From Clostridia bacterium (GTDB taxonomy: Bacteria > Bacillota_A > Clostridia > UMGS1810): DNA of 11,011 nucleotides. The DNA lies in assembly GCA_017437345.1 (NCBI GenBank), contig JAFSBJ010000181.1:1-11011 (forward strand), in the 5' to 3' direction. Under the pieces are notes generated by a model that was not told the origin of the DNA, did no database searches, and saw only the letters and a list, made by a program, of their open reading frames with translations. Each line of letters begins with the position of its first letter. The stretch's first letter is position 1. Of this stretch, positions 1 to 6,518 are shown piece by piece. Both the position numbers and the translations under genes were made by a program.

Positions 1-2139
1 AAAAACAATAAAAAAGCCATTACTAAAGGTAATGGTCTCTATTGGATAAATAAAGAGCTTGAAGAAGAAGGAAAAACTCCTGCAACCTTCACAGAAGAAG
101 GCTGCTTCCCCGGCGAACCCGGAGAAGGTAAGTATTTCACAAGCTTCAATGAAGTTCTTATGGCATATGATGAAGGAGTTCTCGGTCTCCATGCTCCTAT
201 AAAGGTTATAAATACCAAGGAAATTGACGGACAGACCGTTTCCGGCATCATTGATGCGACCTGCGGTAAAATTATTTTCAATGAAAATATTCCTCAGGAT
301 ATTCGTCTCGTAGACAGAAGCGTTGAAGGACCTCTTACCCTCGAAATCGGCATGAATTTTGTAGCCGATAAAAAAGGTCTTGGAAAAATCTTTGATAATT
401 GCATCAAAGAACATGGCACCACAGTTACTGCAGGCGTTCTTGACCACATCAAAGCCCTTGGCTATAAGTTCTCCACAAAAGGTGCACTCACAATTTCTGT
501 TTCCGATATTATCATCCCCGAAACAAAGCAGGCTCATCTTGATACTGCTGAAACAAAGGTTGATAAAATCACCAAACAGTATAAGCGCGGTATGATAACC
601 GACGAAGAAAGATATGCAAAGGTTATTGATGCATGGAATGAAGCTGCAGGAAATATTTCAGATGACCTTATTGATAATCTTGACCAGTATAACCCCATCT
701 ATATGATGGCAACCTCCGGTGCCAGAGGTAGTAAAGACCAGATCAAACAGCTTGCAGGTATGCGTGGTCTTATGGCTGATACCTCAGGTCGTGCGATTGA
801 AATTCCTATCAAGGCAAACTTCCGTGAAGGTCTTAATGTTCTTGAATACTTTATTTCATCTCACGGTACCAGAAAAGGTCTTGCCGATACAGCTCTTCGT
901 ACAGCTGACTCCGGTTACCTCACAAGAAGACTTGTTGATGTATCCCAGGATGTTATTATCCGCGAAGAAGACTGTGGTATCAAATCCGGTGTTGTTGTTA
1001 AATCCATCACCGATGGTAACGAAGTTATCGAAGGCTTAAAAGACAGACTCAATGGCAGAGTATCACTTAACGATGTTGTAAATCCCGAAACAGGAGAAGT
1101 AATAGTTAAAGCTGATGAACTCATTGATGAAGATATCGCAAAACGCATTGTTGATGCAGGCATAGAAGAAGTTGAAATCCGTAGTATACTCACATGTAAG
1201 GCACGCATAGGCGTGTGTGCAAAATGTTATGGTTCCAACCTCTCCACAGCACAGCTTGTAAATGCCGGCGAAGCTGTTGGTATCATAGCTGCTCAGTCTA
1301 TCGGTGAACCCGGTACACAGCTTACAATGAGAACCTTCCACACCGGTGGTGTTGCGGGTGATGATATCACTCAGGGTCTCCCCAGAGTTGAAGAACTTTT
1401 CGAAGCTCGTAAACCTAAGGGTGTTGCAATTCTTGCAAATGAAGATGGAACAGTTAAAATTGAAGAAAACAAGAAGAAGAGAGAAGTTGTTATTACTGAT
1501 GAAAATGGTGTAACAAATAACTATCTCATTCCCTACGGTTCCCGTCTCAAAGTTACAGACGGACAGGCGGTTAAAGCCGGTGATGAACTCACAGAAGGCT
1601 CTATCTACCCTCAGGATCTCTTAGCTATAAAAGGTAAGATTTCTGCTCAGGCAGGTTTAACCGCTGTAACTGATTACCTCACCCGTGAGGTACAGAGAGT
1701 GTATCGTCTCCAGGGTATCGATATCAACGATAAACATATCGAAGTTATCGTTCGTCAGATGATAAGAAAAGTTAAAATTGAAGATCCCGGTCAGAGTGAT
1801 CTCTTAATTGGCTCAATGGTTGACCGCAGTGAATTTGAAGAAGTTTGCGAAAAAATGGCAGCTGAGGGCAAACAGGAACCCACCAGCAAGCCCGTGCTTC
1901 TTGGTATCACCAAAACAGCTCTTGCAACAGACTCCTTCCTCTCCGCTGCTTCCTTCCAGGAAACAACCAGAGTTCTCACCGATGCGGCAATCAAAGGCAA
2001 AAAAGATCCTCTTGTTGGTCTTAAAGAAAATGTTATCATCGGTAAACTCATCCCTGCAGGTACAGGTCTTCCTGTATATCAGAATGTTGAAGTTGTAACT
2101 CCAATCATTCATGCAGAGGATTATATGGAAACTAAATAA
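1..2139 (+). CDS. rpoC: DNA-directed RNA polymerase subunit beta' (C-terminal part, 5' end outside the window)
   Basis: The frame is open from base 1, so this is the last 712 residues of the beta' subunit of RNA polymerase; the ATG at 160 is internal. Beta' forms much of the catalytic cleft. The visible part runs through the secondary-channel region, the bridge-helix segment ([19 protein letters not shown], near residues 245-265) and the trigger-loop region ([20 protein letters not shown], about 275-295, then [11 protein letters not shown]). The second zinc site is complete: C325, C399, C406 and C409 give the C-x73-C-x6-C-x2-C spacing. The stretch after it ([20 protein letters not shown]) is a hallmark of the family. 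The frame is undisturbed and ends at TAA, eight bases before a strong terminator, so rpoC closes its operon. The rest of the operon (rpoB upstream) is assumed, not seen. Confidence 0.98.
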   Translation, partial: KNNKKAITKGNGLYWINKELEEEGKTPATFTEEGCFPGEPGEGKYFTSFNEVLMAYDEGVLGLHAPIKVINTKEIDGQTVSGIIDATCGKIIFNENIPQDIRLVDRSVEGPLTLEIGMNFVADKKGLGKIFDNCIKEHGTTVTAGVLDHIKALGYKFSTKGALTISVSDIIIPETKQAHLDTAETKVDKITKQYKRGMITDEERYAKVIDAWNEAAGNISDDLIDNLDQYNPIYMMATSGARGSKDQIKQLAGMRGLMADTSGRAIEIPIKANFREGLNVLEYFISSHGTRKGLADTALRTADSGYLTRRLVDVSQDVIIREEDCGIKSGVVVKSITDGNEVIEGLKDRLNGRVSLNDVVNPETGEVIVKADELIDEDIAKRIVDAGIEEVEIRSILTCKARIGVCAKCYGSNLSTAQLVNAGEAVGIIAAQSIGEPGTQLTMRTFHTGGVAGDDITQGLPRVEELFEARKPKGVAILANEDGTVKIEENKKKREVVITDENGVTNNYLIPYGSRLKVTDGQAVKAGDELTEGSIYPQDLLAIKGKISAQAGLTAVTDYLTREVQRVYRLQGIDINDKHIEVIVRQMIRKVKIEDPGQSDLLIGSMVDRSEFEEVCEKMAAEGKQEPTSKPVLLGITKTALATDSFLSAASFQETTRVLTDAAIKGKKDPLVGLKENVIIGKLIPAGTGLPVYQNVEVVTPIIHAEDYMETK

Positions 2140-2146
2140 AAATCTT

Positions 2147-2178
2147 AAAAGACTGCGAAATTTTTTCGCAGTCTTTTT
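2147..2178 (+). terminator. Rho-independent terminator of rpoC
   Basis: GACTGCGAA (2151-2159) pairs with TTCGCAGTC (2165-2173), extended by an A-run on the left and the T-run on the right. The loop is T-rich and a T6 tract follows. It sits just after the rpoC stop codon. Confidence 0.93.
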
Positions 2179-2200
2179 TGGCTTTTTTAAATAAAACTCC

Positions 2201-2229
2201 TTGACAAATACACTATTGTTTGATATAAT
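2201..2229 (+). promoter_or_regulatory. SigA-type promoter of the tRNA-Thr gene
   Basis: Consensus TTGACA (2201-2206) and consensus TATAAT (2224-2229) are separated by exactly 17 bases. The start would fall near 2236, about 10 bases before the mature tRNA, as expected for a strong stable-RNA promoter. Confidence 0.92.
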
Positions 2230-2246
2230 ATTTTCTTGTGAGATGT

Positions 2247-2319
<73 letters not shown>

Positions 2320-2320
2320 T

Positions 2321-2353
2321 AAAAAAAAGAACGCAATTTGCGTTCTTTTTTTT
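2321..2353 (+). terminator. Terminator of the tRNA-Thr gene
   Basis: GAACGCA (2329-2335) pairs with TGCGTTC (2339-2345). The hairpin is flanked by an A8 run and followed by T8, so the stem can extend with A-T pairs. It begins one base after the tRNA 3' end. Confidence 0.92.
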
Positions 2354-2356
2354 GTG

Positions 2357-2450
2357 TTTGTGTCCGCAGGACACAACATCATTTGACCGCTTGCGGTCAA
2401 CACTGTTTCAGGCGAAGCCTGAACATCATTAAGTCTTTACCGGACACAAA
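2357..2450. repeat. Array of three short GC hairpins with 6-base spacers, closed by a 10-bp inverted repeat
   Basis: Three perfect short palindromes follow one another: stem TTGTGTCC/GGACACAA (2358-2376, loop GCA), TTGACCGC/GCGGTCAA (2383-2400) and TTCAGGC/GCCTGAA (2407-2423, loop GAA). The spacers are each 6 bases (CATCAT, CACTGT) and the third hairpin is followed by CATCATT. TTTGTGTCCG (2357-2366) is also exactly complementary to CGGACACAAA (2441-2450), so the unit has matching ends. A further small hairpin (GTGC-TCCC-GCAC, 2459-2470) lies just outside. There is no plausible coding frame. It resembles intergenic hairpin repeat families of Clostridia, but that is from memory. Confidence 0.7.
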
Positions 2451-2490
2451 ATGAGGTTGTGCTCCCGCACCTTTTTGTTTCTGCTTTTTA

Positions 2491-2533
2491 AAAAGAAATG
2501 ACAATTTTCTTATCGAGAGTTGTCGTTTCTTTT
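2491..2533. terminator. Hairpin with A and T flanks, possible bidirectional terminator
   Basis: AAAGAAATGACAA (2492-2504) pairs with TTGTCGTTTCTTT (2520-2532) over 13 pairs, one of them a T-G wobble, with a 15-base loop. Read on the minus strand it has a T5 tail, so it could end transcripts from the minus-strand genes to its right. I see nothing else in 2534-2580. Confidence 0.6.
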
Positions 2534-2580
2534 ATTCTCTTTACATGTTTTTCTGCCATAATCTATCTGCGCCATTAATT

Positions 2581-3287
2581 CTATGCACAATTGTACATTA
2601 TCTGAGCAGTATTATCAATGGTAAAATAAATATTTTTGTTTTAGGAGTTTTATTATTTATTTCTATATTTTGGCAAAGCTTTTTACCGCTTTCAAACACA
2701 TAAATTAAATTATGTGTTCCCTCACCGAGATTATATATTATATATTATATCTGAATCAGGGTATATGTCTGTCATTGAAGCAGAATATTCGTTTGTCATA
2801 TCTCTTGCTTGTGTTTTAAAGGGAATATCTATCTTGCTGTCTGCTTCAATTTTAATAAGAGCATCTCTGTAATTTTTAACAAGAACCTTTATGTCTTTCT
2901 TTTTGTCTGCAAAAAGAGTATCGCTTTTAGGGGATAATTCATATCGCAATTCCTTTGCTAAACCCTTGTTTTCAACATAAAAAATTTCTGTGCCATCTTT
3001 AAAATGATGACGGAATTTGATTATATTTGTTCCTTTCATTAAATACATAGGCACTGTCATTTTGTTCTTTCCGTGGAGTAGCCCTTGCATAAAACCACAG
3101 GTATCACCATTAGGATATGTAATATCTATTCTTATATAAGCCTCCCAGTCATCGTGGGCATAGCCTATGTCAATATCATAATATCCGTCTTTTTCTGCAG
3201 AAAGCCCCATTTTAAAAAATGCTCATTGGTTTTAAAAAGTAAGCCTTCAGGGGTTTTTATTGCATTAGTCTCAATAATATTATTCAT
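2581..3287 (-). pseudogene. Decayed hypothetical protein gene with frameshifts (beta-rich, function unknown)
   Basis: I do not recognise the family. The start is ATG at 3287 with GGAGG five bases upstream. It encodes about 26 residues (MNNIIETNAIKTPEGLLF...), then the frame must shift by -1 near 3213-3219 to join a 159-residue open frame (3210-2731). A TAA at 2733 ends that frame at a triplicated 7-bp repeat. Dropping one copy rejoins a frame reading LGEGTHNLIYVFESGKKL down to about 2618. One more base in the TT at 2617-2618 would continue to DNTAQIMYNCA and a stop at 2581. The sequence is rich in alternating aromatic and polar residues (YYDIDIGYAHDDWEAYIRID), suggesting a beta-sandwich or carbohydrate-binding-like fold, with no signal peptide. 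The internal ATG at 3210 has no ribosome binding site. A decayed gene is most likely; recoding or phase variation is less likely. Confidence 0.65.
2730..2750. repeat. Three tandem copies of the 7-mer ATTATAT inside the decayed gene
   Basis: Three perfect head-to-tail copies of ATTATAT on the + strand (ATATAAT on the coding minus strand). Seven is not a multiple of three, so each change in copy number changes the reading frame. With two copies the upstream frame (DIIYN) would run straight into the downstream open frame (LGEGTHN). With three copies it stops at TAA. Confidence 0.85.
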
Positions 3288-3331
3288 CTGTGCCTCCATC
3301 ATTATTTATGATTAAACATAATATACAATTC

Positions 3332-3360
3332 ATTATATTACATGTAGCAGGATAAGTCCA
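3332..3360 (-). promoter_or_regulatory. Probable promoter of the decayed minus-strand gene
   Basis: On the minus strand, TGGACT (3360-3355) lies 17 bases from a consensus TATAAT (3337-3332). The -10 is about 45 bases from the start codon at 3287. The -35 matches TTGACA at four of six positions. Confidence 0.5.
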
Positions 3361-3428
3361 TTGTATATACTGCCAAATAAATATATTATCTTGCAAGAAT
3401 TAATCTACATTCCCTTTTTTCGCTAATA

Positions 3429-3866
3429 CTATTTATTTAAATAATCCTCAAGTATCTTTGCAGCATCATAAACCAAACAGTCGCAAGGCCTTTTTTCATA
3501 ATACTGCTTGTTTCTCTCATCTGGAATATGTGTGCTCTTTTCAAGTCCTGTCAAAACCTTGCAGATTATAGAACCGTTCTTTTTTTCAAATTCTCCGGCA
3601 AGCTTCTGAATGAGTTTATAGTGCTCCGCCTTTTCTTCCTTTGCTTTTGGCGAAATATATCCGTTTTTAAGCCCTGCAATAATGCACATTCCGCTGACAG
3701 CTCCGCAAACCTCTCTTAATCTGCCAATTCCACCGCCAAATGAAGAAGCAATTAAAAGAGCTGTTTCTTTGTCTAAATTAACCTCGTCGCAAAATGCCAG
3801 CACAACAGCCTGGCAGCAATTATATCCCTCTTTAAAAAATCTTTGAGCAAGCTCCGCTTTAGTCAT
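3429..3866 (-). CDS. C_GCAxxG_C_C family protein
   Basis: This 145-residue protein matches the C_GCAxxG_C_C family, small cysteine-rich proteins common in anaerobes whose biochemical role is not established; a redox or metal-linked role is usually guessed. The family pattern is visible in order: EGYNCCQAV near residues 13-21, SSFGGGIGRLREVCGAVSG near 42-60, ICKVLTG near residue 100 and PCDCLVYDAAKIL near 128-140. There is no signal peptide or membrane segment, so it is probably cytoplasmic. The ATG is preceded by AGGAGATAATAAA; this ribosome binding site lies inside the last codons of the upstream acetyltransferase gene, only six bases separate the genes, and translation is probably coupled. 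The frame is intact, unlike both minus-strand neighbours. Confidence 0.88.
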   Translation of the reverse strand: MTKAELAQRFFKEGYNCCQAVVLAFCDEVNLDKETALLIASSFGGGIGRLREVCGAVSGMCIIAGLKNGYISPKAKEEKAEHYKLIQKLAGEFEKKNGSIICKVLTGLEKSTHIPDERNKQYYEKRPCDCLVYDAAKILEDYLNK

Positions 3867-3872
3867 ATTTTA

Positions 3873-4399
3873 TTATCTCCTTTTTGCAAAATAAATAGTG
3901 TCAATGCCTTCGCCTCTGTCGTTTTCAACAGTGGCAATGGTTTCAAAATCAAATTTGGATAGAATCCTTATATGTGCTGCATTTGTCGACCATGTTCTTG
4001 TAAAGATGCCTGAATCCTTGTAGATGTTAAAAAGATTTTCATAAAGTGTCTGAGTAACTTTTTGTCCTCTGTATTCAGGTCGCATAATAAGTGTTGAAAG
4101 GTAGATATTTGGCAGGTCTTCTTTGAAAATCTTATCATTTGTAAAATTCTCCTTAAAATAAACAAATGAAACAAGAATTTCACCATCAAGGCAAACCATA
4201 AACCTCTGTTTTTTCATTTCTTCAAAATAGCTCTTTAATCCGTCGATGCTTCCCTGAGATGATGTAAGGTCTTTCTGGGTTGTTGAGCTTCTGGAGGAAA
4301 GGGGAGGAATAAAGTCTTTGTCACCTGCAATCATCATTTCAAAAATCTGATCGTAATATTTTTCCTGCTCTTTTGTTGTAAGTAGTTTATATATTCCAT
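3873..4399 (-). pseudogene. GNAT-family N-acetyltransferase with a 5' single-base frameshift
   Basis: An open frame from 4337 gives 154 residues with GNAT features: strand beta-4 (NIYLSTLIMRPEY), then the acetyl-CoA pyrophosphate loop RGQKVTQTLYENLF in place of the usual R/Q-x-x-G-x-G/A, and a C-terminal segment with an ILSKFDFE turn. The natural start is not the ATG at 4337, which lacks a ribosome binding site. The ATG at 4399 has AAGGAG eight bases upstream but runs out of frame (MEYINYLQQKSRKN..., stopping after 21 codons). One extra A in the A4 run (4371-4374) would read QQKEQEKYYDQIFEMMIAG into the main frame, giving about 175 residues. Substrate unknown. It is the first gene of an operon with the C_GCAxxG gene. 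It may be inactive, recoded, or broken only by a sequence error. Confidence 0.75.
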
Positions 4400-4492
4400 T
4401 TTAAAAGCTCCTTTGTTTGATTCTTATTAATTTTTATAAGGTTCTTGGTAATACTTTTCGTTTATAAAAGCATTTTCGTGAAAATAATAATA

Positions 4493-4521
4493 ATTTTATC
4501 ATAAATATATTATAAAATCAA
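4493..4521 (-). promoter_or_regulatory. Promoter of the GNAT/C_GCAxxG operon
   Basis: On the minus strand, TTGATT (4521-4516), a 17-base spacer and TAAAAT (4498-4493) preceded by TGA (extended -10). This predicts a leader of about 85 bases. It is divergent from the promoter of the helix-turn-helix/serine dehydratase gene. Confidence 0.6.
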
Positions 4522-4529
4522 CAATTTCT

Positions 4530-4554
4530 AAAACTCAACCTAAAGTTGAGTTTT
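4530..4554. promoter_or_regulatory. Perfect palindrome between divergent promoters (candidate operator)
   Basis: AAACTCAAC (4531-4539) and GTTGAGTTT (4545-4553) form a perfect 9-bp inverted repeat around CTAAA, extended by one A-T pair. A T-run follows on the + strand, so it could be mistaken for a terminator, but no + strand gene ends here: both flanking units start and move away. An operator is therefore the better reading. The DNA-binding domain encoded just to the right is the obvious candidate ligand, by inference. Confidence 0.55.
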
Positions 4555-4571
4555 TTTGCCAATTTTTTTCA

Positions 4572-4617
4572 AAAAATGTCTTTATAGTTGAAACATTTTT
4601 GTGTATAATGATAATAT
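4572..4617 (+). promoter_or_regulatory. Promoter of the HTH-serine dehydratase gene with an overlapping inverted repeat
   Basis: TTGAAA (4588-4593) is followed after 17-18 bases by the AT-rich ATAATAT (4611-4617); TATAAT at 4604-4609 is an alternative -10 with a poor -35. AAAAATGT (4572-4579) and ACATTTTT (4593-4600) are a perfect 8-bp inverted repeat that straddles the -35 box, so a bound dimer could block RNA polymerase. Confidence 0.5.
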
Positions 4618-4642
4618 ACCATTATATAATGAGGTGACTATA

Positions 4643-6073
4643 ATGCACGAATTTCAGGCGGAAAAATTAAAATCACTCAGAAAAAAACAGGGAATAACCC
4701 AGCTTGAGCTTTCTTCTATGCTCGGCGTCAGCGACAGAGCTGTTTCAAAGTGGGAAAAAGGTGTGTCAGCGCCTTCAGCGAAGCATCTTTTTGTTTTGGG
4801 AAAGATATTTAATATCTCTGTTGAATATTTCTTTGGCGGAAAAAAAGATGAAGAAGCTCCAGGCTCAGGAAAGAGAATGGAGTCGTTAAAAGAACTCTAT
4901 AAAATAGGCAGAGGCCCTTCAAGCTCCCATACAATAGGTCCTGAAAAAGCGTGTATGATACTAAAGGACAGAAATCCTGATGCAGATAAATTTAAAGTCG
5001 TTCTCTATGGCTCTCTTGCCAAAACAGGAAAAGGCCACGGAAGCGATGTTGTAATAAAGAAAACTTTTGCACCAAAGGAATGTGAGGTTGAGTTCAATTA
5101 TCTTGAAGCCAAGCTACCTCATCCCAATACAATGGATATCTTCGCTATAAAAGGTGGAAAAGTATCCGATAAAGCAAGAGTTCTCAGCGTTGGTGGCGGA
5201 AGCATTGTTTTTGAAAAAAGCCTTCATAATATTCCCAATAAACCCTACAGACTCAGCAGCTTTTCCGATATTGCCGACTACTGCAAGGAAAATCAGATTC
5301 GCCTTTGGGAATTTGCTCTTGAAAATGAAGATGACGATTTTTATGAATATATGAAAAAAGCCTGGGAAACAATGAAAAAATCAATTAAAAATGGTCTTAA
5401 AGATGAAGGCATTCTCCCCGGTGGTCTTAATGTTCAGAAAAAAGCAAAATCCCTTATAGAAAGTCAGCATGTGGATGAAACCCGTGAAACCCGCGAAAAT
5501 AGAATGGTTTGTGCCTATGCATTTGCTGTAAGCGAGCAAAATGCTGCGGGCGAAACCATTGTCACAGCACCAACCTGCGGTGCGGCAGGTGTTGTTCCTG
5601 CAGTCCTTTATTATCAGCAGCATAAAAGTAATTATAGTGACGATGAAATAATAAAAGCTCTTATAAGTGCAGGTCTAATAGGCAATCTTATAAAAACCAA
5701 TGCATCAATATCAGGTGCCGAATGTGGTTGCCAGGCAGAGGTGGGAAGTGCCTGTGCAATGGCGTCAGCTGCTCTTGCAGAGCTGTTTGGCCTTAGTATC
5801 GACAAAATAGAATATGCCGCCGAAATCGCAATAGAGCATCATCTTGGTTTAACCTGCGATCCAATATGCGGTCTTGTGCAGATTCCCTGCATAGAGAGAA
5901 ATGCTGTTGCGGCAATGAGAGCAATAAATGCAGTAAACCTTGCAAGCTTTCTTTGGGACAGCAGAAAAATATCTTTCGATAAAGTTGTTCAGACAATGAA
6001 AGAAACAGGTCATGATCTTTCTTCCTCCTATAAGGAAACATCAGAAGCAGGTCTTGCAAAAATCAACCTGTAA
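4643..6073 (+). CDS. XRE helix-turn-helix domain fused to single-chain iron-sulfur L-serine dehydratase
   Basis: This 476-residue protein joins an XRE/Cro-type helix-turn-helix (residues 4-62: EKLKSLRKKQGITQLELSSM, then VSDRAVSKWEKG) to an L-serine ammonia-lyase, which turns L-serine into pyruvate and ammonia. The beta-domain motif GPSSSHTIGPEKA starts at G91-P92, and the alpha domain carries APTCGAAGV (309-317), GAECGCQAEVG (358-368) and LTCDPICGLVQIPCIERNA. C363, C405 and C416 have the 42- and 11-residue spacing of the three 4Fe-4S ligands in the Legionella enzyme (C343, C385, C396), so the enzyme should be active and oxygen-labile. The start is ATG 4643, with GAGGTG upstream; a GTG at 4601 lies inside the -10 region. 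The linker (about 63-79) is charged and flexible. Clostridial enzymes often use two subunits; here both parts and a DNA-binding domain share one chain. Self-regulation is inferred. Confidence 0.93.
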   Translation: MHEFQAEKLKSLRKKQGITQLELSSMLGVSDRAVSKWEKGVSAPSAKHLFVLGKIFNISVEYFFGGKKDEEAPGSGKRMESLKELYKIGRGPSSSHTIGPEKACMILKDRNPDADKFKVVLYGSLAKTGKGHGSDVVIKKTFAPKECEVEFNYLEAKLPHPNTMDIFAIKGGKVSDKARVLSVGGGSIVFEKSLHNIPNKPYRLSSFSDIADYCKENQIRLWEFALENEDDDFYEYMKKAWETMKKSIKNGLKDEGILPGGLNVQKKAKSLIESQHVDETRETRENRMVCAYAFAVSEQNAAGETIVTAPTCGAAGVVPAVLYYQQHKSNYSDDEIIKALISAGLIGNLIKTNASISGAECGCQAEVGSACAMASAALAELFGLSIDKIEYAAEIAIEHHLGLTCDPICGLVQIPCIERNAVAAMRAINAVNLASFLWDSRKISFDKVVQTMKETGHDLSSSYKETSEAGLAKINL

Positions 6074-6097
6074 AGCTGAATTAAATATCAAAAAATC

Positions 6098-6136
6098 AAA
6101 ACTGTTTTCTTACTTAAAATAAGAAGGCAGTTTTTT
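6098..6136 (+). terminator. Terminator of the HTH-serine dehydratase gene
   Basis: AAACTGTTTTCTTA (6099-6112) pairs with TAAGAAGGCAGTTT (6120-6133), 14 pairs including two T-G wobbles, with loop CTTAAAA and a T6 run. It lies 25 bases after the stop codon. Confidence 0.85.
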
Positions 6137-6172
6137 ATATATAAAATTATAAATAAAGTGTCTTTTTTTGTA

Positions 6173-6201
6173 TTGTGTCTTTGCATAAACTGTGCTATAA
6201 T
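6173..6201 (+). promoter_or_regulatory. Promoter upstream of the palindromic element and the glycoside hydrolase pseudogene
   Basis: TTGTGT (6173-6178), a 17-base spacer and TATAAT (6196-6201) preceded by TGC, an extended -10. Transcription would begin near 6208, ten bases before the palindrome, so the element would be transcribed in full. Confidence 0.7.
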
Positions 6202-6217
6202 CCTTGTAAATATATCA

Positions 6218-6495
6218 GTAACCTGAACGAAGCTATCCGAACCAGCCTCGAAGCCTTGAAAATAGTGCTTTTCTTTGTTGCAAGTTTTCGCCATACCTCG
6301 TATTGTCAAAAACTTCCGCCTCGAAAAGACACGCATTTTCAAGGCTTGGAGGTTCAATGAATTTTTGAATTAGCAAATTTAAGATAGAATGAGGCAAAAG
6401 CGCAGGGAATACTCACCATATTTCCGAGCATTTTAACGAAATTATATTTGAAATTTGCAACTCAAAAACCGGTTTGGATAACTCCGTTCAGGTTA
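6218..6495. repeat. Large imperfect palindrome, MITE-like element or structured leader RNA
   Basis: The outer arms GTAACCTGAACG... (6218-6244) and ...CGTTCAGGTTAAC (6469-6495) are complementary over about 27 bases with two mismatches, one gap and one wobble. Two more stems nest inside: CCTCGAAGCCTTGAAAAT (6246-6263) with ATTTTCAAGGCTTGGAGG (6335-6352), 17 of 18 paired, and GCAAATTT (6373-6380) with AAATTTGC (6450-6457). Each arm ends in a smaller hairpin (ATAC-CTC-GTAT; GGAATA...TATTTCC), giving a three-way-junction fold. Each half contains a GAGGC..AAG..AATAC-type segment in opposite orientation, as if the whole were an old inverted duplication. It fills most of the 380 bases without a gene. 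I recognise no named RNA family. It lies between a good promoter and the ribosome binding site of the next gene. Confidence 0.75.
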
Positions 6496-6518
6496 ACTAC
6501 ATAAAAGGAGTTTTTGTT

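Noticed and set aside
2357..2450. CRISPR array
   Set aside because: The regular units are different palindromes with 6-base spacers; there are no identical repeats of 23-47 bases and no cas genes.
2510..2595. Short minus-strand open stretch reading ELMAQIDYGRKTCKENK
   Set aside because: It has no start with a ribosome binding site and ends inside the loop of a hairpin; too short to tell a remnant from chance.
4530..4557. Hairpin with T-run as a rho-independent terminator
   Set aside because: No + strand gene ends upstream of it, and both neighbours start and move away from it. It is better read as an operator, though a terminator for stray transcripts is possible.
4601..4642. GTG at 4601 as the start of the HTH-serine dehydratase
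   Set aside because: It lies within the promoter -10 region and would add 14 residues that are not part of the HTH fold. ATG 4643 has GAGGTG in front and starts the domain naturally.
6088..6357. Minus-strand open frame of 89 codons
   Set aside because: It runs through the serine dehydratase terminator and the left arm of the palindrome, has no ribosome binding site and no recognisable protein features.
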